This document shows, one piece after another, positions 55,101 to 61,920 of a stretch of DNA of 64,000 bases. Every line of letters starts with the position of its first letter. The first letter of the stretch is position 1. A program made the translations under genes and the position numbers. The DNA is from Siphonobacter curvatus (GTDB lineage Bacteria; Bacteroidota; Bacteroidia; Cytophagales; Spirosomataceae), in contig NZ_PTRA01000002.1 of assembly GCF_002943425.1 (NCBI RefSeq), positions 248,090 through 312,089 on the forward strand. Reading direction: 5' to 3'. The notes below the pieces were generated by a model, which searched no databases, was not told the origin of the DNA, and saw nothing but the letters and a program-made list of their open reading frames with translations.

Positions 55101-55532
55101 TACTACCTCGGCTAGGGCAGCGAGTGTGGGCGTACCGATGGGAACTGTGGTTTTTTCAGGGGAAGTGGAGGTCTGTTCCTGTAGCTTGCGGTTGCGTACA
55201 ATCATGTATACCCCGTCGCTTATTTTTTTGAAGCCGAGGGCATTGGGTTGCAGTAGTCGCGTCAGGTTTTCTTCGAGGGAACGTTTGCGATCCACTACCG
55301 CTGGATCGACGGGCAATTGCACCAGGCGATCTTCAAAAATGATGTTGATCCGGTAGGTGCTCTTTAGCTGCATTAATACATCCCGCAGGGTAGCGTTGGG
55401 TTGGCGGGTCATCTGATTCGTAACAAAGGAAAATCCGGGCCTCGTCTGTGAGTGGGCCAACACCTGCGAACAGACGGATAGGGAAACACAGACCAATAGC
55501 GATCTTCGAGCTCGCCGGGAAAGCAGTCTCAT
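52113..55532 (-). CDS. SusC/RagA-family TonB-linked porin with STN signalling domain
   Basis: I start at MRLLSRRARRSL (ATG at 55532), giving 1139 residues; a TTG two codons earlier is possible. A signal peptide is followed by an STN (secretin/TonB N-terminal short) domain at about 40-95 (LRDVLMQLKSTYRINIIFEDRLVQLP...KKISDGVYMIV), then a carboxypeptidase-regulatory-like domain (QGTVKDEKGEALPGVSIIVKGTTRGTNSDVQGEF), the TonB-box-like ALDEVVVIGYG, plug (NPVEALQGRVAGLDIE..., AATSIYGVAGANGVIIVTTKK) and barrel ending in GVNLSF. The STN domain marks receptors that pass a ligand signal to a FecR anti-sigma factor; FecR and a sigma factor lie directly upstream. Confidence 0.95.
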   Translation of the reverse strand: MRLLSRRARRSLLVCVSLSVCSQVLAHSQTRPGFSFVTNQMTRQPNATLRDVLMQLKSTYRINIIFEDRLVQLPVDPAVVDRKRSLEENLTRLLQPNALGFKKISDGVYMIVRNRKLQEQTSTSPEKTTVPIGTPTLAALAEVVELPKAPQDRQIQGTVKDEKGEALPGVSIIVKGTTRGTNSDVQGEFKLSIPDGEVTLILSFVGYKSQELLVGNQTVLNVSLQPEPSALDEVVVIGYGTTRRKDLTGSVSSVKAADITLSPVTNPVEALQGRVAGLDIERGSGRAGTTPNILLRGNRSISGGQTPLYLIDGVPGNINALNPNDIENIDVLKDAAATSIYGVAGANGVIIVTTKKAKAGKLQIDVDSYYGINGFARFPKPLTGNRWIQYQKDRYFTERGTYTDNLVDLVSSVEVRNLVEQGRWVNWVDETLKTGVQQNHFVSLRGGTDKVQAYLSMGYIGEKGIYQFDEAKILNLRTGMDLKFSKLFKAGIQTVLTARNTDATASRVNKAYSVAPVGEAYNEDGTVRLRPLGESNSTISPIANYAPGVYVDNSKSLNVNIYPYVELTPLDNLTIRSNLGLTASGSRDGFFQSERAYNPASEGRVNKEASYSNGFGYSYIWETYATYNLNLPKDHQLTATAITSMAKTQTETSNISVNGLDFDYYQFYNTGAANTVSNRSTSYSETSRMSYAGRLHYSYRSKYLLTLSNRWDGASQLYRNWASFPSVSVAWRASDEKFMEGVKTWIDDLKVRFSYGVTGNNNISPYQSISEMVSKTAGSNLSLGGSSILPIYVLKQALGNPDLTWEKSYTTNFGTDFSLFNGRIDLTADLYRTRTDGVLYKRNLPSTAGGFDAKNLYTKVLNIAKTQNEGLELTASFRTMAKKDFQWNTTVTFTAAREKLVSIDLGNAQSATSLISENLFVGSPLRTFYDYKKTGIWQTADSAQARLYGAKPGDIRLQTVPRVNANGESDNGVHAYSAADRMIVGSANPRWLMGIQNSFAYKNFDLTLFVNMRFGHTINATGLGYWNTISQPETYNYWTPTNPTNDFPQPGSAFSNTFVSALNYVDGSYVKVKNITLGYTLPKPLQNTLGLSRMRFYGTIYNPLIFTRSPLLKGFDPESGGSDSFPLFKQIIMGVNLSF

Positions 55533-55559
55533 ACACAAAAATAGGTTTAGGGTTAGCGT

Positions 55560-56558
55560 CTAGTCTTTGAAAACAATCCGGTTGTCGTGACGGGTGAAAT
55601 TGATGGCGAATAGTTCGGCGATAAGCTCCAGGGTAGCTTCGGGGTTTTCGGCGGGTAAGAGGCCCGTAGCCGTTCGACTGGCGAGTTCCGGATCGTTAAT
55701 TTCCACTTTGAACCCATAGGTTTCTTCGAGAATGGATGCCAGTTCCCGGAGGGAGGTTCGGTTGAGTGTGAGGTGATGGTCTTTCCAGGAAGCGTATTGC
55801 TCCGGATGGGCAGTATGCGAGCGACTGAGTTTTCCCGACGGATTCACGACAACCAGATCGCCGGGCTGCATCACGAGCGGAGAAGCCTGCGGAGCCTGTT
55901 TCATCTGTAAGGCCACTTTTCCGGATCGGAGTGTAACCTGCGAGCGACGACTGCGGGCAAAAACGGTAAACTGGGTGCCTAAGACATTCACTTCCAGACC
56001 ACTGGGAATGGAAACGATGAAAGGTTGATGCTGCGGCGTATGTTCAATCTGGAAATCAGCTTCGCCCCGCAGTTCGACCCGACGCGTACCTTCGCCAAAG
56101 CCAAATCGTGGGTAACGTAACGAAGAGTTGGCATTCAGGGTAACGCTTGAACCGTCCTCAAAGGAAATTTTCCGGGTTTCACCGTATCCCGTTTCACTCG
56201 TCTGGTAATAAATCAGGTTCCGAATGGCCGGAAAAGAGACACCCAGAAAGGCAACGACCAGCACGGCCGCAATTAGCCGAACCGATATCCGGTTCCACCA
56301 GCGGGTGGGCGTATCCTCCGTTTGAAGAATAGATTCCGGCTCGGATTCCTGATGAAGCATTTGCTGCGTACGCTGAAAAGCATTCTCCCACGAGGCTCGG
56401 CCCTGAAGGTGGTTTAACTCCCATTCGTGCAGCCACTGGTAGTACTGTTCGTGGTTGTCGGCATGCTTCAGCCAGTCTTCAATGACTTTCTTCTGCAGGG
56501 GTGTAGCCCGACCCGCGAAGTAATCGTGCACCGTGTTTTTAATGACCTGGTCTTCCAT
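55560..56558 (-). CDS. FecR-family anti-sigma factor
   Basis: This 332-residue membrane protein has a cytoplasmic N-terminal segment (about 1-85; DYFAGRATPLQKKVIEDWLKHADNHEQYYQWLHEWE) that binds sigma, one membrane helix at about 92-110 (LIAAVLVVAFLGVSFPAI), the FecR periplasmic domain (TRKISFEDGSSVTLNANSSLRYP...VNVLGTQFTVFARS...VTLRSGKVAL) and a DUF4974-like C-terminal domain (LTLNRTSLRELASILEETYGFKVEINDPEL). It couples the STN domain of SusC to the ECF sigma factor. It sits 28 bp from SusC and 43 bp after the sigma gene. Confidence 0.95.
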   Translation of the reverse strand: MEDQVIKNTVHDYFAGRATPLQKKVIEDWLKHADNHEQYYQWLHEWELNHLQGRASWENAFQRTQQMLHQESEPESILQTEDTPTRWWNRISVRLIAAVLVVAFLGVSFPAIRNLIYYQTSETGYGETRKISFEDGSSVTLNANSSLRYPRFGFGEGTRRVELRGEADFQIEHTPQHQPFIVSIPSGLEVNVLGTQFTVFARSRRSQVTLRSGKVALQMKQAPQASPLVMQPGDLVVVNPSGKLSRSHTAHPEQYASWKDHHLTLNRTSLRELASILEETYGFKVEINDPELASRTATGLLPAENPEATLELIAELFAINFTRHDNRIVFKD

Positions 56559-56600
56559 GGTAATCGGTTGGCTTTCAATAGGTGGTTGGGATGAAAGATA

Positions 56601-57242
56601 TTAGCTAAACCACTGTAGCAGGATGGCTATTGCCAGAATAGCTTTCCGAAGCTGACTCAAGGCTTTCGCCATATGAGCTTCTACGGTTTTCAGGGACAGG
56701 TTCAATTCTGTAGCGATTTCCTTGTTTTTCTTTCCCTCAAACCGGCTCAACATGAAGACCCGCTGACATTGGGCGGGAAGCTGTAAAATAGCCTGATCTA
56801 TGCGTTGGTACAACTCATCATACTCAATCAGGGATTCGGGATTGTTTGCCTCTGAGAGGTGTTCGGAAGATTCCGGGGAAGTCGTATTTTTCTCTTCTTT
56901 CAACTCATAACGAACGTAGGTATACGCCCGATTTCGCACCGCCGCGTACAAATACGAACGAAACGTACCCTGCATGGAAGCGTAGGTATTACTCTTCCAG
57001 AAATCATGAAATACATCACATACAATATCCTCCGCCTTTTCTCTGGTATACACAAAGCGTAAGGCATGGCTGAACAAAGGCTGATAATACAGACGAAACA
57101 GGGCTTCAAAACCTTTCCCGGTAGACTCGGCAAAAGCGGCTCGAATAAAATGTTCGTTATCAATCACTTTGGACGGTTCCGGTTGCAGACGCTCTTCCCG
57201 CAAAGAAGTTTCTGATATAGAAAGCTTTTCTACCAATCCCAT
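56601..57242 (-). CDS. ECF RNA polymerase sigma factor
   Basis: This 213-residue sigma-70-family factor has region 2 (FEALFRLYYQPLFSHALRFVYTREKAEDIVCDVFHDFWKS), then a linker with FRSYLYAAVRNRAYTYVR, and region 4 (LPAQCQRVFMLSRFEGKKNKEIATELNLSLKTVEAHMAKAL) with the helix-turn-helix. A 40-residue N-terminal extension is unusually Glu/Ser-rich. It heads a sigma/anti-sigma/SusC/SusD operon and should activate that operon on glycan sensing. Confidence 0.95.
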   Translation of the reverse strand: MGLVEKLSISETSLREERLQPEPSKVIDNEHFIRAAFAESTGKGFEALFRLYYQPLFSHALRFVYTREKAEDIVCDVFHDFWKSNTYASMQGTFRSYLYAAVRNRAYTYVRYELKEEKNTTSPESSEHLSEANNPESLIEYDELYQRIDQAILQLPAQCQRVFMLSRFEGKKNKEIATELNLSLKTVEAHMAKALSQLRKAILAIAILLQWFS

Positions 57243-57395
57243 TAGCTACAGATAAGTCTTTACTAGGGTGACAAAGAATACCCCCCATACCCTTAGTACT
57301 CAACTCGAAATATTTTAATAAAAACTTCGTGAAGTAATATAATCGATCTAGGATTGGTGACCCACGTGGAAATCAGTTAGGTACCTATCAAAGAA

Positions 57396-57426
57396 CCCCC
57401 AAAGGAATGCCTGATTCCTTTGGGGG
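57396..57426 (-). terminator. Terminator of GH43 gene
   Basis: CCCCCAAAGGAAT (57396-57408) pairs with ATTCCTTTGGGGG (57414-57426) around a 5-base loop, 29 bp past the GH43 stop, ahead of the sigma-factor promoter region. Confidence 0.8.
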
Positions 57427-57454
57427 GGGTATACGGGTTCTAGCTGTATCTAAA

Positions 57455-58993
57455 TTATTGGTAGGAAAGGGCAAAGAAGCTAAAAACGGCTGGTTCGGTT
57501 GTCGTACCCTGATGCAGTAAGCCGGGTCGTGGACTACGATCCCAGGGGGGCAGAAAACTTCCATTATACACGCCAGCAGCAGTGGTGAGTTCGTTCCATT
57601 TTTTACCGTCCGGACTCCAGTAAAACCGTATATGAGAGCCGTCTTTCACGTCCATTTTAAGCTGAACTGCTTTTGCTGCGGCAATCGACTCCTGCCGGAG
57701 AATCTGCCGCTGATCTTTCTTTACTTCCCAAATCTGTACCTGATTGCCCTGAATGCCGAGGCCTACGGCTTGTCCGGCATCCCCGTAGAGCACCAGACCT
57801 TTCAAGGCCGCATTTTGATTGACGACTTCGGTGGTCATGGTATAATCACCCAGAAGGGGGCGAATCGTCAACGCCGTACCGGAAAGGTTGTTTGCAAGGG
57901 ATTGACCCGTTAAGAAAAGGTTGCCCTTACTGACTTTAACTTCCGGTGTGGCATGACGAAAATCCCACTGCCAGCTGCCAGATACCGCGGTTGCTGAAAA
58001 GTCATCCCGGAAATTCTTGACGCGTTCCGCCTCGTTGCCCAGCGGTTTGATTCGGGGCCATTCCGCATCCCACACCACTTCGCCCAGCATACCTTGTCGG
58101 CCCGTGTACACAAGCTCCTTCTTATGGTAAGCATGGTACAGGTAATAGGTTTTGCCAGTTGGCGAAGTAACCAGCGTGCCGTGGCCCGTACACTTCCATT
58201 CGTCAGTTTCGGCCAGTAAAGGATTGCCTTCAAAGCGAGTATAGGGGCCTTGCAGAGATGCCGACCGGGCAACTTCTACTTTGTAATTACAGTCCCTGCC
58301 GCAGCAATTGCCCGGGGAATAAAACAGATAGTATGCGTTGTCTCGCTTGATGAGAGCTTGTCCTTCCAACCCTTCTTTTTTATCATCCCGCAGGAGCATA
58401 AAGGGTTCTCCTTGTACTTTTAATCCGTCATTGGAAAGTCGACTCCCCAGAATTTCAATGGGCCGCTGATCCAGACCATAGGCTTTCCAGGTGATGTACA
58501 ACTGCCCCTTATCTTCGATCACAAAAGGATCAATCGCTTCTTTGCCAAACTCAAGCAAAATGCCCCGGTCAGTAAATCCTTTTGCTGGGTTACTGGATGT
58601 TGCTACACCGATACAGGAAATGCCATCGCTTTTTTTGCGGGCTACGTAGTACACAAAGTAGGTGCCGTTTCGGTAATACAGCTCCGGGGCCCAGAACGAA
58701 GCCGCCGCCCAGACGGGCGTTTTGGGAAACACGTACCCTACGGGTTGCCAGTGGAGTAAATCGGTAGACTGCAGTACGGGAAAATGGGGTGCCCATTCCG
58801 AAGAAGTTCCGGTCGCGTAGTATGTTTGACCCACACGAATGATCGAAGGGTCCGCGAAATCCCCGGGAATGACCGGATTTTCGTGACGCTGACTACTATC
58901 GATTAAAGCTAATGTAGAGACAGAGGAAATGCTTTCAGGCGTTGAGAAAGTCAAAAAGGGAAGAGTAATGAGTAGGAATAAAAGGAGTTTCAT
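57455..58993 (-). CDS. Glycoside hydrolase family 43 (exported)
   Basis: From the ATG at 58993 this is 512 residues with a signal peptide (MKLLLFLLITLPFLTFS). The five-bladed GH43 propeller has its catalytic acids: general base Asp48 in FADPSII, pKa-modulating Asp155 in AIDPFV and general acid Glu210 in GLEGQAL. A Trp/Tyr-lined cleft segment FWAPELYYRNGTYFVYY follows the family pattern. The second half (about 325-512; DDFSATAVSGSWQWDFRHATPEV...GKKWNELTTAAGVYNGS) is a GH43 C-terminal beta-sandwich. GH43 enzymes cut arabinan, xylan or galactan side chains. It is separated from the sigma/SusC operon by its own terminator. Confidence 0.92.
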   Translation of the reverse strand: MKLLLFLLITLPFLTFSTPESISSVSTLALIDSSQRHENPVIPGDFADPSIIRVGQTYYATGTSSEWAPHFPVLQSTDLLHWQPVGYVFPKTPVWAAASFWAPELYYRNGTYFVYYVARKKSDGISCIGVATSSNPAKGFTDRGILLEFGKEAIDPFVIEDKGQLYITWKAYGLDQRPIEILGSRLSNDGLKVQGEPFMLLRDDKKEGLEGQALIKRDNAYYLFYSPGNCCGRDCNYKVEVARSASLQGPYTRFEGNPLLAETDEWKCTGHGTLVTSPTGKTYYLYHAYHKKELVYTGRQGMLGEVVWDAEWPRIKPLGNEAERVKNFRDDFSATAVSGSWQWDFRHATPEVKVSKGNLFLTGQSLANNLSGTALTIRPLLGDYTMTTEVVNQNAALKGLVLYGDAGQAVGLGIQGNQVQIWEVKKDQRQILRQESIAAAKAVQLKMDVKDGSHIRFYWSPDGKKWNELTTAAGVYNGSFLPPWDRSPRPGLLHQGTTTEPAVFSFFALSYQ

Positions 58994-59338
58994 ACGGTTT
59001 GTCGAGGTAGTACATGCGGCAATCGGCTGTCGTAAGCGTGTACGTATCGTTAGCCTTGCCGGCACAAAGAAATGTAAAATCGACCGTTTTTTTACGTATG
59101 AATCGACTTTGCCTGACGGGAAGCGGCAGAAAAGACCAACCGAATGAGTGGGGCAAAAAGCGGCTGATTACTCGAAAGAGAATCGCTTTCTCATCAAAAC
59201 TGCCAGGCAAGACCGATTCTGCTTTTATAAACTACACAGGAGGATCTTTAAGAAATAGGTCCTCCTGTGTACTCCTGTTAGTCTGCAGGAAATTGGTATC
59301 GAAAGAGACATTCTGATCTATGCGTTCTCATCTGAAAT
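58994..59338. other. Intergenic with one hairpin
   Basis: No gene is seen. ACACAGGAGGA (59234-59244) and TCCTCCTGTGT (59260-59270) form an 11-bp stem with a 15-base loop, downstream of the AraC gene stop and a likely terminator for it. The rest should hold the GH43 promoter, which I could not locate. Confidence 0.5.
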
Positions 59339-60244
59339 CTAATCCCTGAAGGATTGCCGAAAGGCCACCGGAGAAAGTCTGGTTTTGGATTTAAACAACT
59401 TACTGAACGATTGCGGATGCTCGAAACCCAGATGGTAGGCAATTTCGGCCACGGTTAAGCCACTCGTACTTAGGTAGGTTTTTGCCGCTTCAATCAACTG
59501 ATTGTGAATGTACTGCTGCGTGCTAAGCCCCCGCAGAGTTTTGAGCATATCCGTTAAATAGCGGGGCGATACCTTCACGTGATCCGCTACTTCCTGTACC
59601 GTGGGAATGCCGTTCAGCGGTTGTGAAAATCGGCTGATCAGGTAGGCATCCATGGTGTTTATCAAATCATGATGAACGGCTTTACGCGTCAGAAATTGCC
59701 GATTGTAATAGCGATTACTGTGATGCAACAGCAGTTCAAGCTGCGAAACCAGTACGTCCTGACTAAAGGCGTCGATATTGGTGTGAAGCTCCCGCTGAAT
59801 GGAATCAAATAATGAGGTAATGACCTCCTTTTCACTCGCCGATAAAAACAAGGCTTCCGAGACGTCGTAGGAAAAGAAATGATACTGCCGGATCGTTTTG
59901 CCGAGCGGATAGGTTCGAATCAGGTCCGGATGAAAATACAGAGCGAACCCCTCGTAACTGTCCGTTGAAGCGGTCATGGTAACCAACTGATGCGGAGCTA
60001 GAAAAGCCAGTCCACCCTCCTGAAAATCGTAGTAGCCCGGCCCGTAGCGAACCTGTCCGTTAAATCGGGTTTTGAAAGAGATTTTATAAAAATCAAGCAT
60101 CAACACGGCTCCGGCCTGCTCTAAATCGGGAGCCGTTGCCTGATACGAAACCAGAGCGATCAGCGGATGTAAAGGCTTCGGTTGCTTTAGGTACTCTAGC
60201 AGCTCAGTAATCGTTTTAAAAACGTGCGTTTGCGGTGCTTTCAT
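59339..60244 (-). CDS. AraC-family transcriptional regulator
   Basis: I start at MKAPQTHVFKTITELLEYLKQPKPLHPLIAL (ATG at 60244), giving 301 residues; an upstream ATG seven codons earlier is possible. An N-terminal cupin-like sensor domain (about 30-160; FYKISFKTRFNGQVRYGPGYYDFQEGGLAFLAPHQ) precedes a two-HTH AraC domain (IPTVQEVADHVKVSPRYLTDMLKTLRGLSTQQYIHNQLIEAAKTYL and LTVAEIAYHLGFEHPQSFSKLFKSKTRLSPVAFR). The SDR gene lies 48 bp upstream on the same strand and is a likely target. Confidence 0.92.
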   Translation of the reverse strand: MKAPQTHVFKTITELLEYLKQPKPLHPLIALVSYQATAPDLEQAGAVLMLDFYKISFKTRFNGQVRYGPGYYDFQEGGLAFLAPHQLVTMTASTDSYEGFALYFHPDLIRTYPLGKTIRQYHFFSYDVSEALFLSASEKEVITSLFDSIQRELHTNIDAFSQDVLVSQLELLLHHSNRYYNRQFLTRKAVHHDLINTMDAYLISRFSQPLNGIPTVQEVADHVKVSPRYLTDMLKTLRGLSTQQYIHNQLIEAAKTYLSTSGLTVAEIAYHLGFEHPQSFSKLFKSKTRLSPVAFRQSFRD

Positions 60245-60291
60245 GCGATCAATCTTTACAAGCATAACGGCTGAGGAATAAATGCCCTCTA

Positions 60292-61032
60292 CTAGTCCTG
60301 GGCGGTAGGACGAATGACAATATCACCAATTTCTACGTCATCCGGTTGTTCCAGAGCAAAGGCCACGGCCCGGGCCACGGCTTCGGGAGGCAGGCCGAAC
60401 GTGTCCATTTGATCCGTGATGGCTTCTTTTAAAGCTTCATTTTTCAACTGAGCTACAAAATCGGTTTTTACCATGCCCGGTGAAATGCCCGTTACCCGAT
60501 ACTTCCCTTTAGATTCCTGTCGTAGGGCTTCATGAATGGTGCGAACGGCATTTTTGGTTCCCGCGTAGACGCCCTGATTGGGTGTAATTTTGATACCCGA
60601 GGTGGAAATAATGGTAATGATGTGCCCGAAACCCTGTTGTTTGAATACCGCCAGCCCCGCAGCGATACCGTACAGGACTCCTTTCAGGTTAATATCGATC
60701 ATCTTTTCCCAATCCCCAATTTGTAACTCATCCATACGCGAAAGCTCACTCACGCCCGCATTGTTGATGATAGCATCTACCTTGCCGTACTGCTGACGGG
60801 CCAACTCGACCAGACGCGTCAGGTCTGCCTGCTGGCTAACATCGGTTAGTGCATAAGTAGCCTGTTTGCCCTCTTCTTTGATTTGATGTACGAGTTCGAT
60901 CAGACGATCTTCCCGCCGGGCTCCCAGCACTACGATTGCCCCTTGCTGAGCTAACAGGCGAGCGATAGCTTGGCCAATGCCACTACTGGCTCCCGTGATG
61001 ACGATAACTTTTCCCTGATTTGTGCTTGACAT
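60292..61032 (-). CDS. SDR-family NAD(P)-dependent oxidoreductase
   Basis: From the ATG at 61032 (MSSTNQGKVIVITG) this is 246 residues. Nucleotide motif TGASSGIGQAIA, NNAG motif, catalytic Ser in IISTSGIKI, Tyr/Lys in VYAGTKNAVRTI and ISPGMVKTDF. GARREDR after strand 2 suggests NADP(H). It is in an operon-like pair with the AraC regulator, 48 bp apart. Substrate unknown. Confidence 0.92.
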   Translation of the reverse strand: MSSTNQGKVIVITGASSGIGQAIARLLAQQGAIVVLGARREDRLIELVHQIKEEGKQATYALTDVSQQADLTRLVELARQQYGKVDAIINNAGVSELSRMDELQIGDWEKMIDINLKGVLYGIAAGLAVFKQQGFGHIITIISTSGIKITPNQGVYAGTKNAVRTIHEALRQESKGKYRVTGISPGMVKTDFVAQLKNEALKEAITDQMDTFGLPPEAVARAVAFALEQPDDVEIGDIVIRPTAQD

Positions 61033-61279
61033 ACGTGTGCTGTGGAATGTTTCGACAAAGTTCACCATCACCCGTTTGCTAAACGTAGCCTAAAATGCAG
61101 AAGACTTAGCCAAAAAGTTTGGGTAAGAATAAAAGTGTGTACAAACAGTGTAACCCGGCATTTTTCTGGTAAGGTTCAGCCCAAAGTCCTTACATCCTAT
61201 CTGGAATCAATAAATAAGATTAATTGATGGATTCGCTCAACCCTAATAGTAAGGGCATCTTTATAGTAAAATCAGGCCG
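61033..61279. other. Intergenic, no gene seen
   Basis: This is the left part of a gene-free stretch between the SDR start and the candidate small RNA. It presumably holds the SDR promoter on the minus strand; none was confidently found. Confidence 0.3.
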
Positions 61280-61310
61280 TTTGTTCGTATAGTCTTAACC
61301 GTTACTTTTG
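61280..61310 (+). promoter_or_regulatory. Strong Bacteroidota-type promoter
   Basis: TTTG (61280-61283) and TACTTTTG (61303-61310) match -33 and -7 elements with the ideal 19-bp spacer. Transcription would begin near 61317. No protein gene follows within 450 bp. Confidence 0.7.
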
Positions 61311-61316
61311 TATCGT

Positions 61317-61550
61317 CTCGTTCATGCAGAGGGATTGAAACAAGATCTCTGCACCTTAGGGCAGGGCCGGGTTCTCTGGTTGGAACCTACTCCGTTAGTC
61401 AGGCTGATTTATGGGGATTATCACAATGACTGACGGAGTTCCTGCACAAGGAAGATTTCTAACGAAGAGTCCATGTAGCATTTTATATCCACCCACCTCT
61501 ATGTATCCTGGTAAAGGCTTTTTCCGATTATTGGAGAGAGCCTTTATTAT
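61317..61550 (+). ncRNA. Candidate small structured RNA, about 235 nt
   Basis: After the promoter come three hairpins and a terminator-like stem: TGCAGAG/CTCTGCA (61325-61331 with 61347-61353), GGTTC/GAACC (61370-61374 with 61383-61387), CTCCGTTAGTCA/TGACTGACGGAG (61390-61401 with 61427-61438, one G-U), then AAAGGCTTTTTCC/GGAGAGAGCCTTT (61513-61525 with 61533-61545, G-U pairs) followed by ATTATTAC. No sizeable reading frame or Shine-Dalgarno-led ORF is inside. It does not match 6S, tmRNA, RNase P, SRP RNA or a riboswitch that I recognise. Confidence 0.5.
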
Positions 61551-61591
61551 TACTTGGAGGAGAACGTAACGAATGCCGCCTACACTCCAGG

Positions 61592-61622
61592 TCTGATCTA
61601 ACGAATGGCACCGCTATTTTTG
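61592..61622 (+). promoter_or_regulatory. Promoter for 36-residue membrane protein
   Basis: TCTG (61592-61595) and TATTTTTG (61615-61622) with a 19-bp spacer resemble -33 and -7 boxes. Transcription would begin near 61629, with a leader of about 160 nt. Confidence 0.4.
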
Positions 61623-61787
61623 CTGAGTAACTAACAAACAGTATAACCAACGAAGGACCATTTGATCCTAATCAGGCGAAATACACAACCGGATCGTAGT
61701 ATCGCTCAATTCTTCCCCCTTAACTACCGAATTTGTACCCCGATACAGGCGAGCGGGCGGCTTAGTATTGCCCACCGAACTCACGCT

Positions 61788-61898
61788 ATGAACGCATCGC
61801 CTTCCAACCCCAGAAAGAGTCACTACTATGCATGGCTCATCTATGCATTAATGGTAGTGATTATTGGATTAACCTTATTTGTGATTTACACGTTTTAG
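61788..61898 (+). CDS. 36-residue single-helix membrane protein
   Basis: From the ATG at 61788 the protein is MNASPSNPRKSHYYAWLIYA... : a short basic start and one membrane helix (AWLIYALMVVIIGLTLFVIY). The open frame from 61662 adds 42 residues that look unstructured, so the short form is preferred. Its last 22 bp are duplicated in tandem just beyond the stop, next to the convergent hybrid regulator. No family recognised. Confidence 0.5.
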   Translation: MNASPSNPRKSHYYAWLIYALMVVIIGLTLFVIYTF

Positions 61899-61920
61899 AT
61901 TTGTGATTTACACGTTTTAG
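61877..61920. repeat. 22-bp perfect tandem duplication
   Basis: ATTTGTGATTTACACGTTTTAG occurs at 61877-61898 and again, with no gap, at 61899-61920. Copy 1 contains the stop of the small membrane-protein gene; copy 2 contains the stop codon of the convergent hybrid regulator. Confidence 0.9.

Noticed and set aside
55560-57242. FecR and sigma factor as an iron-citrate system
   Set aside because: They sit with SusC/SusD and near a GH43 enzyme, so glycan sensing is the better reading.
61325-61353. GGATTGAAAC in the first hairpin as a CRISPR-repeat remnant
   Set aside because: The motif occurs once, with no spacers or cas genes; it is just the hairpin loop.
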